A DNA stretch of 64,000 bases from Xiphydria camelus. Lineage: Eukaryota; Arthropoda; Insecta; Hymenoptera; Xiphydriidae. A program made the position numbers and the translations under genes. The first letter of the stretch is position 1; the number at the start of each line of letters is the position of its first letter. The notes under the pieces were generated by a model. It worked only from the letters and a program-made list of their open reading frames with translations, was not told where the DNA came from and did no database searches. Positions 1-11,280 of this stretch are shown here, piece by piece. Location: contig OY783191.1 of NCBI GenBank assembly GCA_963678675.1, positions 14,503,894 through 14,567,893 on the forward strand, read 5' to 3'.

Positions 1-245
1 TTTGTCGGTTTCTGACTCGGATGAAGACTCTGATGCGCTATGTTTACAATTTTTTGGGCGATACTTATCATACAAACATGCAAAGCAAACATGTTCTTCG
101 CACCAAGAACATTTAATAAAAGACACATTTGAACATTCACATTTCTTTTTTGCAAGAGTCAAGGGAAAACAAACCTCATTAACATTAACAAATAACGGCC
201 GTTCATCCGTGAGTTTTGACGCAAACCAAGCATATCTTATCATAT
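1..245 (-). pseudogene. DDE-type transposase C-terminal fragment with Cys tail
   Basis: The minus strand reads open through about 80 residues. Near the end it has the cysteine cluster KCSWCEEHVCFACLYDKY, then a Ser/Glu-rich acidic tail that runs off the window. The same type of tail (CSWCK..LCF..FF or LYD) recurs at about 47.6 kb downstream of a recognisable DDE transposase relic, and again at 57.4 kb, so I assign this piece to that repeat-associated family. The upstream part of the protein is missing: at about 245 the sequence switches to LINE ORF2. It is probably a transposon remnant rather than a host gene. The family link is inferred from motif similarity inside this window only. Confidence 0.5.
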
Positions 246-2695
246 GCTTGGTTTGTTTGTGATTGTAGACTTTAATTGGTTGAATTATTCTAATATCTCG
301 AGTTTTCTTGGCGAATACAATTACTTCGGTATTGGTTGCGTTCAAAGATATTTTCCATTTATTATATATAGAACTTTTCTAAGATGTTTATGTGGATCTG
401 TATTTGCTTGGCTGCCACTACTGCACTAAAAGAGTGTGCATAAATGGCTGTGTCGTCAGCAAATAAGGCTATTGATGTTTTTGTGAATTTTGGTATGTCA
501 TTTAAGTAGATGTTGAATAATTTTGGTCCCAGAACTGACCCTTGTGGTACTCCTGCTCTAATATTTCTTTTTGACTAACTGACGTTGTTTATTTTTACGT
601 TGAGATGTCTATTATTAGGGTAGTTGTTTATAAATTTAATTAGTGTTGGAGGGTACTTGTGTTCTATTATTTTGAATATGAGCCCGTCTATCCATACTCT
701 ATCAAATGCTTTTTCTATGTCTAAGAGTAGCACTACGGTGACTTTATTTTGGTTAAAATTAATTGAGATATCATTTACTATTCTAATGACTTGTTGTACA
801 GTATTGTGTCTTTGTCTAAATCCGAATTGGTCATTTATGATGATTTTTTTTTATTTCAACACTATTTAACTTTTCAAGGACTATTTTTTCCGTTAATTTT
901 CCCATTGTTGATAATAAACTGATTGATCTGTAGCTACTTGGTTCATGTTTATTTTTCCCTGGTTTAAATATTGGTATGATACTACCAGTTTTCTCCAGCG
1001 TGTTGTGTAGTATGAAAATTTGAGTGAGGCGTTTATAATGTCGACTAGTAATAGTAGTGCTTTGGGACTCAGATGTTTAAGAATAATGTTTTGTATGTTG
1101 TCTTCCCCAGGGGCTTTACGTGATGGCAGCTCTTTTATATTTGATTCTACATTTAATAGATTAAGTTTGAAATTTTCCCATTCATCTGCAATGTCCTTAT
1201 TGTCTACCGCATGTCTGACGGCAAGCGCAACAGGAGCTGTAACCTAAAATTTGACTTCGGCAGTGTTTGGAGGGTGCTCAAGTCACTCACAAATAAGAAA
1301 TAATTGACAGCTATCGAGAAATCAGACATTTTGACACTTTTCGCCCTTACGCTGTGCGAGCAGCGTTTATGAGTGGCTCGAGCATCCTCCAAACACTGCC
1401 GAAGTCAAATTTTCAGGTCACAGCTCCTGTTGCGCTTGCTGTCAGACATACGGTATGTATTCCTTTACTTTTTCTATTATTTTATTTTGCTGCTGAGTAT
1501 TATTTATTAAATCTATGCTATGGACTTTTTCGTATTGTGAAGCAAGCATGTTTGCTTTTTCTTCGTCTGTTACTGCTTCAGTATTATGCTCTGCTAAGAG
1601 TGGTATCGGATGATATTCTTTTTTAAAATTTTTAGTCATTCGCCAAAGTGAATTCTCGTTTACATTGAGTTTTTTACTCCAACTGTTGTTTTTATATTTA
1701 GCAATTTCTGCGTTGATTTGATTAATTTTTTGTTTAATTTCTTCTTTGTACTTTGTTAAGCGCGTTTTTGCCATTTACGTCTTAGTTTATTTTTTGAAGT
1801 AATCAAGTCCAGTATAAATTTACGTAGGTAGTTTATCTTGTACTTGTTTTAGCGTTTTTAATGGGATAGTTTCTTTGATTGTATTTTGTATTGTTGTAGT
1901 TAGCTTTTGAACACTTTGATCTATTTCTTTAGTCGTTTTTATGTTTGTGTTGCTATGTTTACTCAGATTTTCATCTAGTTTAATACTAAATTTTATCCAA
2001 TCGACTTCATCATAGTCGAATTGTGATATGTTATGCTCGTTTTTACTACAGTTGTCTAAGTTGAAGATGATTGGATTATGATCAGAAGAGAGTTCGCTTA
2101 GTAACTCCACTTCCGTTAAATTTTTAACATTTTTGTTAATTACTAAATCTATTGTCCAGGGAGTTGTTCCATTTTCGGGGTAGTGAATCGGTTCATTGGG
2201 ATAAAGTACCGTACAATTGCTGCTTTGTATGTAATTAAATAATAATCTACCTTTTTTGGTACTAGGATCACAGTTCCACGTCCCGTGTCGTGCGTTTAAG
2301 TCTCCTACTATTAATACTTTGTCACCAGTGTTCATCATTGCTTCTATCTCTTCTGATTTTATATCTACATTAGGGCTACAGTAAGCACTAATTATATGAA
2401 TATTATTGTATAACTTTATGCATATAGCCTTTCTATCACCGAGTTATTGTTAAGCTCTATCTTCTTATGAGGTACATATTGTATCTCTAATCAGTATTGC
2501 AACTCCACCGGCTGCTGATTTACTATCTAATTTATAATTCGTGTATTTCTTAATTTTAATATCTTTGCCGTTGTACCTTGTGTCATTCATTAACATGATA
2601 TCTATATTATTCCTGTTTAAGAATTCTATCAGTTCAGAAATTTTATTATTTAAACTATTTGCATTCCAACTACTGATTACTAGCTTATCCGTCAT
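246..2695 (-). pseudogene. LINE ORF2 (endonuclease/reverse transcriptase), broken
   Basis: This is the second ORF of a Jockey-like non-LTR retrotransposon, in pieces. The apurinic-type endonuclease starts at 2695 (VISSWNANSLNNKISEL) and continues in another frame from 2338 (VGDLNARHG, later SDHNPI). A linker lies at 1442-1774. Reverse transcriptase follows, with a GVPQGSVLGP-like motif and the catalytic FADD box near 452-463. Frameshifts, stops and the MITE at 1207-1453 destroy the frame, and the 3' part ends against unrelated sequence near 245. In life such a protein nicks target DNA and reverse-transcribes its own RNA; this copy cannot. Confidence 0.85.
1207..1453. mobile_element. TA-flanked MITE (CCGCATGTC family), copy 1
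   Basis: The left end CCGCATGTCTGACGGCAAGC and the reverse complement of the right end (CCGTATGTCTGACAGCAAGC) are near-identical. A TA dinucleotide lies on each side (1205-1206, 1454-1455), as expected of Tc1/mariner-type insertion. The 247-bp unit sits inside LINE ORF2, so it is younger than the LINE. A 1.05-kb relative is at 51352-52406. There is no coding capacity. Confidence 0.85.
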
Positions 2696-2767
2696 TTAAT
2701 TTATCGCAGAAATGTAAAAATACTTGAAATTTCTCTCCCTCTGTTCTACAGATTTCTAATTGCTTGT

Positions 2768-3944
2768 TTAACTGTTTAACTGTTTAACTGTTTCTAATGT
2801 TTTCTTGGTATTCACCATGTTGTTAAGTTTTGATATTTCTTTGGTAAGTGATAGAGTGTCATTAAGGTTGTTATCGTTACTACTATGATTAATATCAGTT
2901 TGGTTAGTATATACCCTGGCTTGGTTCTGTAGGTTCTCTGCTGGGTCGTCTCCAGGTGTTGTTCTTCCTTGATTATGACTGTTGAGGCCTGAGGTACTTG
3001 AGGTTGGTTTGAGTGTTGGAAACTCTGTTCGATCGTTGATTTTGGTTTCAGATTTTTGACTCCAGGTGTTGATGACTTGTTTGGGATTTTTGAGGTTCTT
3101 GTCACTCCTCATCTCGATGAGTTTTACTCTCTCCAAGTATGCTGGGCAAATAATGGCTTTAGCTGGATGATTTCCACTACAATTGACACATTTCGCATCC
3201 ACTGACTTTTCTTTTGTGCATTCCTTTGTGAGATGTTGCTCTGCACACTTTAAACATGCCGGATTCGCATAACAATTGCTTGTGGCATGGCCCCATGCCT
3301 GGCATCGATGGCATTGTGTAATTCTCCTTTTGTTGGTATAATTGTCCCATTCGATCTTGGTATGATTGACGTATGGTACACTTTGTTTAAACTGCTTCAG
3401 GTTAACGTTGCTACTCACCGTAACCATGAACATTGGTTGCCTGGTATTTCTCATTAGGTTCAGTTGGTCCACTTTGTGGCCTTGCGCTTCGATGTCCTGT
3501 TTGATATCCTCGATTTCAGTGTCTTTGTGGAGTCCCCTGATTACAAATGTTCTTTTTTTCTTGATGTTTTTGTCTGTGTATGTGTGGAACTGAAGTTTTT
3601 TATTTTCCCAGTTGTTTTTGAGTTTGTCATATTCTTTTTTGCTTGAAGTAAAGACTTCCGTGAACTTTTTGTGATATTTTACATGGAATTTTTCTCTCAA
3701 TATTTCTTTCAGTGCTTTGATGAGTTTTACATGTGATTGGACTTCATCATGGATCACCAGTGGGGGTGGTGTTTTGATTTTAATGGGATTTTTAGTTTCT
3801 TAGGAGGTCTTCGTTGTCACTCCCGTCATACTCCATAGCTATTTCTCCATCATCAACAACGGCGTTTAATGGATCGAATCGATTTTGAGTTGACACTGGG
3901 GTGCCTTCTGTGGTTTTATTTTGCTTTGTTTTGTGATTAGACAT
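2768..3944 (-). pseudogene. LINE ORF1 gag-like protein with CCHC zinc knuckles
   Basis: ORF1 lies upstream of ORF2 in the same retrotransposon. The main open frame (3757 down to 2768, 329 codons) holds a PRE_C2HC-like region (FVIRGLHKDTEIEDIK) followed by zinc knuckles (CHRCQAWGHATSNC, CLKCAEQHLTKEC, CVNCSGNH). This is the arrangement of Jockey-group nucleic-acid-binding ORF1 proteins that coat the element RNA. The true N-terminus lies further upstream in another frame: from about 3944 an acidic stretch ending DGSDNEDL meets a stop near 3800, and the main frame is regained by a single shift (KTPPPLVIHDEVQ). The copy therefore carries at least one frameshift. Confidence 0.8.
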
Positions 3945-4550
3945 TTCTGAATTTTGTTTTCTTTTTCTCGGTTTTAGTGCATCTTGGAAGTAGTCTTCAT
4001 TGCCCCCGGGCGGGGTTCCGCTTTGGTTAGTGAGGTTAGTTTTAGTAATTTTACTTTATCACTCTGTTAAGTATTAACTTGATGCTTAACTTTATTAATT
4101 ATTAATTATGTTGTTTAGCTGGTGGCTTTGGTGCAATTAATGTTTTATTTTTGGTCGTATCTTATTATTAAATGTTTAACTTTAATGCACGACACTCTGA
4201 ACACATGTCGAGCAGTAACTCAGTCGGTAAAGCAGAAGACCGGTAAGACTTACCTTTAACCACTACGCCACCGCGCCGCTATCGAAACTGTCGTTTAAAA
4301 TCAGACAACTATCGTCCGATCCGGCAGCGTAAAAACTAAAATACTGTTTATAAATAAACGAAGCCGCATTGGCAGCAACCGCTTTAGGGGGTTGTTTATG
4401 ACCCTTTTGGTTACCGTTTAACCAAAACGCCGTTCAAATCGGTGTCCCATGGGTCGAGCCCTCCCCTTGTAAGAATTGAATTTCGAGCTAAACGACCCCC
4501 TAATTAGGGAAATCCGACCACTGTGCGCCGGTACTTGCTCCGAGTTTTAA
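3945..4550. other. LINE 5' flank and gene-free stretch
   Basis: The first about 90 bases continue the open LINE ORF1 leader frame on the minus strand. Beyond 4050 I see AT-rich sequence and a short GC-richer tract at 4200-4510, with no ORF, splice-like pattern or clear repeat ends. Confidence 0.4.
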
Positions 4551-4551
4551 A

Positions 4552-5018
4552 AATACGGGGTCTCTCTCTTTGGTTTAATACACGCCAGTGGAGCGGGTTG
4601 CATATCGGTTGGCGCCACCCATCCGCTGCGGTTTCCTGTAATTGCCTATACCTCACTTCTATTTCATCTTTTCTTTGCCTCTGGTGTAACGACGGTCAAT
4701 TATGCCGATTAGGCAGGTAAGTGCCGAATGAGGCTGTAAAAGTTTCAATATCAAAATAAATATGGCTTTACATGGCCCTAATACATATTTAAGGCGGAAA
4801 CAATACAATACGTATTCGAGCCGTATAAAACCGTATTCATTCCTCTCGAGGTCGGATAATCTCGTATAAGTTTCCGCACTGAAAATGAATACACAAGAGG
4901 CGAAGAAGAGATAAAATAGAAGTGAGGTACAGGAAATTACAGGAAACCACAGCGGATAGGTGGCGCCAACCGATATGCAACCCGCTCCACTGGCCTCTAT
5001 TAAACCAAAGACCCCGTA
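4552..5018. repeat. Foldback (inverted repeat) element
   Basis: The arms at about 4552-4690 and 4895-5018 are inverted copies of each other. Both contain CCAGTGGAGCGGGTTGCATA on one strand or the other, followed by GGTTGGCGCCACC. About 200 bp of unrelated AT-rich sequence separates the arms. It is non-coding and probably a decayed DNA-transposon derivative. No target duplication could be fixed because the right end abuts the next element. Confidence 0.7.
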
Positions 5019-5559
5019 TAATATATACCAGGTGTTCCAACCACCGTGGATAGTAGCACATATCTCCCAAATGAGAGTAACTTCAGAAAAACTTCTTTAA
5101 CAAAAGTTCTACCGTTTGACTTGGCGCACAAAACGTATCTAATAATTTTTTTAAATTCACTTCCGATTTATAGAACCGGCACATGTTTTTCAATTTTGAC
5201 TTATAACTGTTACTTATTATAATACAAAAATAATGTAATTATCAATGCGAATAGAAGAAGCCATTGAAAATTCGATTTACATATCCGGAAGTGCGAAATA
5301 TCCAGGGTTGAATTTCCGCCCGTTTGCGCCTGTTGCATGCAATCCGACGTACAAATGAGGAATAGGTTAGTCGTTGCTTTTTCCAAAAACATTCTCGTTT
5401 GGAACGTGTCCTATGTTTGAAATCAAAATTCAATGTTGTGTATGTGCACGGTGATCATTACTTTCACGAAAATCATTTTTCCGTCCCACAGTTTTCATGG
5501 TCTAGGTTTTCCGCTCCTTAGTTTTCGATGTCAAGGTCTTATGCTCCATAGACCTCATT

Positions 5560-6195
5560 AGGAGGTCTCCTGCTACGGGGCGAAAGACCTGGACACCGGA
5601 AATTACGGAGCGGAAAACCTGGATACCGAAAATTATGGAGCGGAAGATCTGTACACCGAAAACTATGGAGCGGAAGATCTGAATACCGAACACTATGGAG
5701 CGAAAGACCTAGATACCATAAACTAGGGAGCAAAATATCTGGATACCGAAAACTACGGAGCAGATACCTGAACATCATAACTATGGAGCAGAAGATTTGG
5801 AGACCAAAAACTATGGAGCGAAATACCTGAACACCGAAGACTATTGAGCAAAAGATCTGAACACTGAAAACTATGGAGCGGAAAGCCTGGATAACGAAAA
5901 CTATGGAGCGGAAGATCTGGATACCGAACACTATGGAGTGGAAGACCTGGACACCGAAAACTATGGGGCAGAAGACATGGATACCGGAAACTACGTTGCG
6001 CAAGACCTGGACACCGAAAATTATGAAGCGGAAAACCTGGACATCGAAAACGGGAGCAAAATATCTGGCCACCAAAAACTTTGGAGCGAAGTACCTGAAC
6101 ACCGAAGACTATGAAGCGGAAGACTTAGACACCAGAAGCCATGGAGCGGAAGACCTGGACATTGAAAATTGTAGAGCAGAAGACCTGGATCGGAA
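5560..6195 (+). repeat. 30-bp minisatellite encoding a decapeptide-like repeat
   Basis: About 20 diverged units of the type GGAGCGGAAGACCTGGACAC CGAAAACTAT, 30 bp each. On the plus strand an intact run of units reads as the decapeptide GAEDLDTENY, repeated. Stops (for example near 5725) and indels break the frame in later units. It looks like the repetitive part of a former coding sequence, or a satellite that happens to be a multiple of three. Confidence 0.75.
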
Positions 6196-6196
6196 T

Positions 6197-6620
6197 CCAT
6201 TTTTATTGAACGTTTATAATCGTATGACTGGCTCCAACGTTTAAATTCTTGGAATTAAGTTTTCTAGAATTTAAGCGCTGATTTGTTAACCCCATCACCT
6301 TCCGGCTTGAAATCTCCATCATTCTTGATCTACTCACCATAGGTTTCGATGTCCAGACCATCTGCTTCATAGTTTTCGCTGTCCAGGTCTTCCAATCCAT
6401 AGTAATCGGTATTACTGTGGATTGGAAGACCTGGACAGCGAAAACTATGAAGCAGATGGTCTGGACATCGAAACCTATGGTGAGTAGATCAAGAATGATG
6501 GAGAATTCAAGCCGGAAGGTGATGGGGTTAACAAATCGGCGCTTAAATTCTAGAAAACTTAATTCCAAGAATTTAAACGTTGGAGTCAGTCATACGATTA
6601 TAAACGTTCAATAAAAATGG
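6197..6620. repeat. Near-perfect hairpin, 210-bp arms with a 4-base loop
   Basis: The arms 6197-6406 and 6411-6620 are inverted copies with only a few mismatches around the loop CGGT. The arms include units of the neighbouring decapeptide array (LEDLDSENY on the plus strand of the right arm). A transcript would form one very long duplex. Confidence 0.85.
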
Positions 6621-7297
6621 TTCTCATTAAACTAGTGATTATCGTGTACATACACAAAATTGGATTTTAATGTGAAACATTTGACGCTCCAGATGAGAAT
6701 GTTTTCAAAAAATGAAACGCTTGAGTTACTCCTCATTTGTATAATACATCGGATTGCATGTTATAGGCGCAAACGAGCGGAAACTCACCCCTGGATATCT
6801 CGGACTTCCGTATATCTGTAGCAGAGAGGTAAACAATCGTATGTCCATAAAAGAAAGTTTTCAGTAGTGAGCAAAACAAGTGTTTATTTTCCCCACTTAT
6901 ACACGGAGATACTACTTTTTCAAAACTAACAATATTGGCACTTTCGATTTTTTTACCAAATAGCAAGTTGACAGAGTGTAGTTTGAAAATGATATTAACT
7001 CAATATAGGGTAAAATTGGAGTTACGACTATTACCTCTCTGCTACAGATATGTAAATCGAATTTTCGATGGCTTGTTATATTCGCGTTGTTAATTACATT
7101 ACTTTTGTATTATGATAACCGTTACAAGTCAAAATTAAAAGATGTACGCCGATTCTTGAAATCGGAAGTGAATATTAAAAAATTGTTAGGTATGTTTTGT
7201 GCGTTAAGTCAAATGGTACAAATTTGTAAAAAAGTTTTCTGAAATCACGTTCGTTTAGGAGATATATGCTACTGTCGACGATGGTTGGAACACCTGG

Positions 7298-7862
7298 TAG
7301 AAGTTCACGGTCTGCCATCATTGATCGAATCTCTCCCGAGCTGCCTCCTCTTTTTACACCGATCTTGTGAGCGGCGCACAGTGTTTTAGAATCAAAAAAG
7401 TTGTGGAAAAATTGAAAAATTGTATTATTTATCTGAAAATCTGTATATATAGGGGTTTTATGGATTGCTGGTAATGAATCTGATATTAGATTTCGAAAAC
7501 TGAAAATGGCGAACACAAAATGGCCGAAATTGTTGTTGAAAATTAGGTAAAAGTATAAAAATTAAATGAAAGTTCATTAATTCCAAGATAATAGTACAAA
7601 GTTTATTGATATTACAAAGACTAGTTAAAAAATATTATAATTATGGAATAATCGCAGCTATGCTCATTCTTTATTAGAACGTACATCGTTGTCGGAACCA
7701 TGGGAACTCTCAGAAAACGAAACATTTTCAATATCTCCACATTCATTAACATCGGAATCTTCATCCACGTATGAAAAATTACAATCATCTTCAACATATG
7801 GAGAGCCATCTGATGTATCAAATATTAATATTTTATAGTGACAGTATAGAAAAAAATGATTT
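7298..7862. other. No assigned gene; short Ser-rich open stretch
   Basis: No transposon ends or recognised gene. A plus-strand frame at about 7660-7838 reads Ser/Glu-rich (SLSEPWELSENETFS) but has no start, no homologue I recognise and no splice context. Confidence 0.3.
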
Positions 7863-9366
7863 TTACGACTTTCTTGGATATTTAGCTCCTGGAATATCCC
7901 TCTTCAGTGTCCAATAATAATCTGCCAACATGTTTGGACTCCATTTGCCTTGATATCTCTTCTCTATGGCTGAAATATCCTAATGGAGTAAATTCCATCC
8001 TTTTAATCTAGATGATAAAACTTCAGCTTGGTTTTTTGATAAACTCAAATCACGCACTAAGTCGTTCAGGTCACGTTGGATGCCCCATGTCCCGCCGGTG
8101 GGCACGTATTGAATATGATAATATCTACTATCAAAATTAACGGCGGCAGCCAACGTGTTAAATGTGGTGTAGAAGAAGTGCTAGGTTCGTAAATGTGATC
8201 TTTCATATCCTCTTGAGTAGGAGGTAAGCTCGACGATATAGGGGAGACTGGGGAGACTTGGCCAGTTTTACAGTTAAACTTACGTAAAATGAAAATAAAG
8301 AAATTAATGGAACACAATACTGAAATATAATGTGAAAAAGCCTCGTGCACATTCATGAATTTTAGCAAAATTTTCAATTACGTTTTTTAAAAGTTGTGCA
8401 GTTTTTCTGCAATCGCTTTTTTGTGGCCAGGTCTCCCCTCTTCGGGGAGACTCGCCTATAGCTTGAGGAGACATGGGCGCATGCAGTAATTATCTTAAAT
8501 GACCGTGGTAACAACTGTATCATGTTTTACGATTGTTTATTATATATTCAGTCGTTACAAAATGATGTCAAAGATTGAGTAAGTGATTTTAAATTTCTGT
8601 TTTAATGAAAATTTATAAGAATGTGGGATTAGGCTTTTTGTTTACTTTTTCCCATTGTTTTCCCCGATTTCGCAACCGTCTTAGTTTTTTCTTTTTCGGT
8701 TCTTTTTGTGGCTCTTGCTTCTTTTCTAAAAAACACTTCTTGTTTTTTGGACTGCCGAACTTCATATTCTTCAGTGATCTGGGCCATTACACAATCGTCA
8801 GTTAAAACTCGACTGACAATTCTTTTTCTTGAGCTTATGATCAATTGTACAAGTAAGTTATGATCGATGACGATATAGGCAAAAAAATACACGTAGTCAG
8901 CTTTTTGCCCCTTGGCCAATTCTCCCTAGAAAATCATGGCCAACTCTCCCCAACTACAGTTTTTGCGTTCAATATCATAAGAATTTTAGTCATAACTTTT
9001 TTATGGGTCCTATTGACATTAAATCATTTCACTACTTTGTAAGGAATAACGTGATATGCAACTACCGAAAAAATCATAATTACAACAGTAGAAATATCCT
9101 TACAAAGTTGGATAAAAAATTACATCGTTGAAGGGAAATTTATTAATTACAGGGTATTTTCTACACGACAAGGGTTTTTCAATTTCATCTTTCATAAATT
9201 AGATTAAGGGATCAAAACACACATAAATATATTTGTAAACATTTTTTTAAAACTAATTAAATACAAGTTTTTGCCACTTGTTGAATCTCGAACATGGTCA
9301 AGTCTCCCCAGTCTCCCCTACTCGATTCATCTGATTGTATACTTTCTGGAGGTATTGATACAGACA
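7863..9366 (-). pseudogene. Internally deleted relic of an uncharacterised insect repeat-family gene
   Basis: On the minus strand an N-terminal piece (DLNDLVRDLSLSKNQAEVLS, then SSRLKGWNLL) is joined directly, across a stop, to a C-terminal piece (DISAIEKRYQGKWSPNMLAD, then YYWTLKRDIPGAKYPRKS). I know these two blocks as opposite ends of a large uncharacterised protein found in many copies in arthropod genomes, so most of the middle (roughly a kilobase of coding) is missing. Further upstream a short Ser-rich leader (MSVSIPPESIQS) lies beyond the pogo-type insertion at 8241-9318. The reading across that insertion is off by one base. Function of the family is unknown. Confidence 0.6.
8241..9318. 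mobile_element. Pogo/Tigger-type element, internally deleted
   Basis: The ends are GGGGAGACTGGGGAGACTTG and its inverted form, flanked by TA (8239-8240, 9319-9320). A minus-strand ORF (8919 down to 8629) is rich in Lys/Arg/Glu (VRQSKKQEVFFRKEARATKR) and resembles the basic linker near the C-terminus of pogo-family transposases; no catalytic core remains. The element splits the relic gene on the minus strand. Confidence 0.75.
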
Positions 9367-10186
9367 TTTTTTCACTGTGGGGGACCGGTCTCCTTCAGAT
9401 GGTAAGTTTGGATACTCTTGATTGCTTGTTTATAGTCCAGTCAAAGTTCCGTTTAAATCGAAAATTGAGACATACGGGCGAAAACTTGGAAAAAGGTGTG
9501 TTTTGATGTTATTAATGGAGGGAACATATTAAAAGAAAAATCACCAGCCGGGTACGGCTGTAAAAAATTATTTATTGTTGAAAAAATCGGTTCTTCGCTA
9601 ATATTTTGAAAACTACGTGACATATTGAAAAATAGTTAAAACAAAAGTTGTAGGTAATAAAATTGTCTACAAAAAAGCTATTACACTTTTTACCTTATCT
9701 TCAACGCCTAAGAAGCTAGGACCTCCAGATGAGTTGAAATGTTCAAATATTCATAACAAATCCAAAAATTAAGATTTTTGCAATTTTCTTTTTTGTAACC
9801 CGTTTAGAGAAATCTCACCATTTTTCCTAGCGAAACCAAATTTTGTTTTTCATTGTTGTTTACACATAATTGATTTTAAAGTTTTAAATGCTTGAATTTA
9901 CATAGAAATTTGCAATTAAAAATTTTTTGATGTGTAAACATCTATGCTATGGCTCTACGGTGGGACCTTCCTGGGAAATCGAGCGTCAGACGTAAGCCGT
10001 GTACATGTGACTGCGTCAATGTGTGTGTGGCGCTACTGCGCATACTATTCGCGCAAGCTGGATTATCTCAACGGTAAAACATTTTAGAGAAAAATGTTTA
10101 ATACAAAACTTTAAGGATTTTCCCGTGGCTACCCAGTGGTCGTATTGGATTTGACCTTGACCGTGACCTTTAAGGTAATATCAAAT

Positions 10187-10700
10187 GCCTTCCTAAACCG
10201 TTCATCCGATTGCGATGAAACTTTGGGGAATGGTTGGACGCATGCCCGCGAAGGTTTCTGAGTTAGTAAATCTTATACAGGGTGTTCAAAAAGTACCGGT
10301 ACTGATGATTATTATGCCTTCCTAAACCGTTCATCCGATTGCGATGAAAAGTTGGGGAATGGTTGGACGCATACCCGCAAAGGTTTCTGAGTTAGTAAAT
10401 CTTATACAGGGTGTTCAAAAAGTACCGGTACGGATGATTATTATGCCTTCCTAAACCGTTCATCCGATTGCGACGAAAATTTGGGGAACAGTTGGACGCA
10501 TATCCGCGAAGGTTTGAGTTAGTAAATCTTATACAGGGTGTTCAAAAAGTACCGGTACGGATGATTATTATGCCCTCCTAAACCGTTCATCCGATTGCGA
10601 TGAAAATTTTGGGAACAGTTGGACGCATATCCGCGAAGGTTTCTGAGTTAGTAAATCTTATACAGGGTGTTCAAAAAGTCGAATTATACTTGACCTAAAT
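10187..10700 (+). repeat. Four tandem units of about 128 bp
   Basis: Units start near 10187, 10315, 10444 and 10571. Each contains CCTAAACCGTTCATCCGATT, then TATACAGGGTGTTCAAAAAG. The same array appears inverted at about 59900-60420 and in part within the Helitron at 44705-45329. Confidence 0.85.
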
Positions 10701-10902
10701 TTGACCTCCGCTGACAATAAAGGTAACATGAAAAAAATGGTTAAGGACACATTTGAACGTGAAAAAAAATTAATTTGTCCTTGATATAACCTTGAAGGTC
10801 ATGGTCAAGGTCAAATCCAATATGACCATTGCGTAGCCCGGGAAAAATACTAAAAGTTTTGTATTAAAAATGTATTTAAACAATGGTGGACGGACAAAAT
10901 CA

Positions 10903-10942
10903 ATCCACAATCTACTCGTGCGAAGCCGGGACGGGCTGCTAG
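10903..10942 (+). mobile_element. Helitron-type 3' terminus
   Basis: The sequence CGTGCGAAGCCGGGACGGGC forms a short GC hairpin followed by TGCTAG and then T, the structure of Helitron 3' ends (hairpin plus CTAG, insertion before T). Identical ends occur at 45329 and, inverted, at 59651. Confidence 0.75.
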
Positions 10943-11280
10943 TAAGTTATAAATCTAATATAATAATAATAAATATTTTATTATAGAAAAAATGAAACTT
11001 CTTTATGTCGAACAACAACGTCATATTCCCCAATTAAACTCGGACCGCAGATAATTGTAAGATGTTTACACATCCTCCGTGAGTACAACGGCACTCACAC
11101 CTTTTTTTTTTAATTATACCATCATTTATTTCGGATTATTTGTGAAGAAAAACATATATAGCAATTCAACGTATCTCACCTGGTTTGCAAGATATGCTAA
11201 ATTGAAAAGGAAGAAGATTTATGCGATGATCACCACTGACTACGCAAACTGTGCCAAACATATACAGGGTGTCCGTAAAG

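Larger units (their letters stand above)
5028..7297. mobile_element. Mariner-like TIR element with repeat array and hairpin inside
   Basis: The left end CCAGGTGTTCCAACCACCGT and the inverted right end CCAGGTGTTCCAACCATCGT match, and both are flanked by TA (5026-5027, 7298-7299). Inverted similarity extends several hundred bases inward (5028-5410 against about 6720-7297), so the terminal repeats are long. The interior holds a 30-bp minisatellite and a very long hairpin instead of a transposase, so the element is non-autonomous. Confidence 0.75.
9929..11101 (+). mobile_element. 1.17-kb insertion carrying a Helitron-type end, copy 1
   Basis: It begins GATGTGTAAACATCTATGC and ends CGGCACTCACACC next to a T-run; the inverted GATGTGTAAACATC also occurs about 50 bp inside the right end. 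An equal-length copy (1174 bp) lies inverted at 59492-60665. Inside are four tandem units of about 128 bp and a Helitron-like 3' terminus at 10942. Both copies insert beside A/T runs. Confidence 0.75.
9430..11280 (+). repeat. Dispersed repeat, copy A, interrupted
   Basis: Bases 9430-9928 and 11102-11280 together match 18421-19075 in inverted orientation at high identity. In the second copy the two parts are contiguous (AATTGCAAAT..TTTATTTCGG join directly), so the intervening 1.17 kb here is an insertion. No coding sequence. Confidence 0.8.

Noticed and set aside
4205..4285. tRNA-like A-box (TAACTCAGTCGGTAAAGC)
   Set aside because: No B-box at the right distance on that strand; only a half match on the other.
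8605..8805. Phe/Ser-rich plus-strand ORF
   Set aside because: Antisense shadow of the basic pogo-type reading on the minus strand.
10187..10700. CRISPR-like regular repeats
   Set aside because: Units are contiguous 128-bp tandem copies without spacers, in a eukaryotic transposon.
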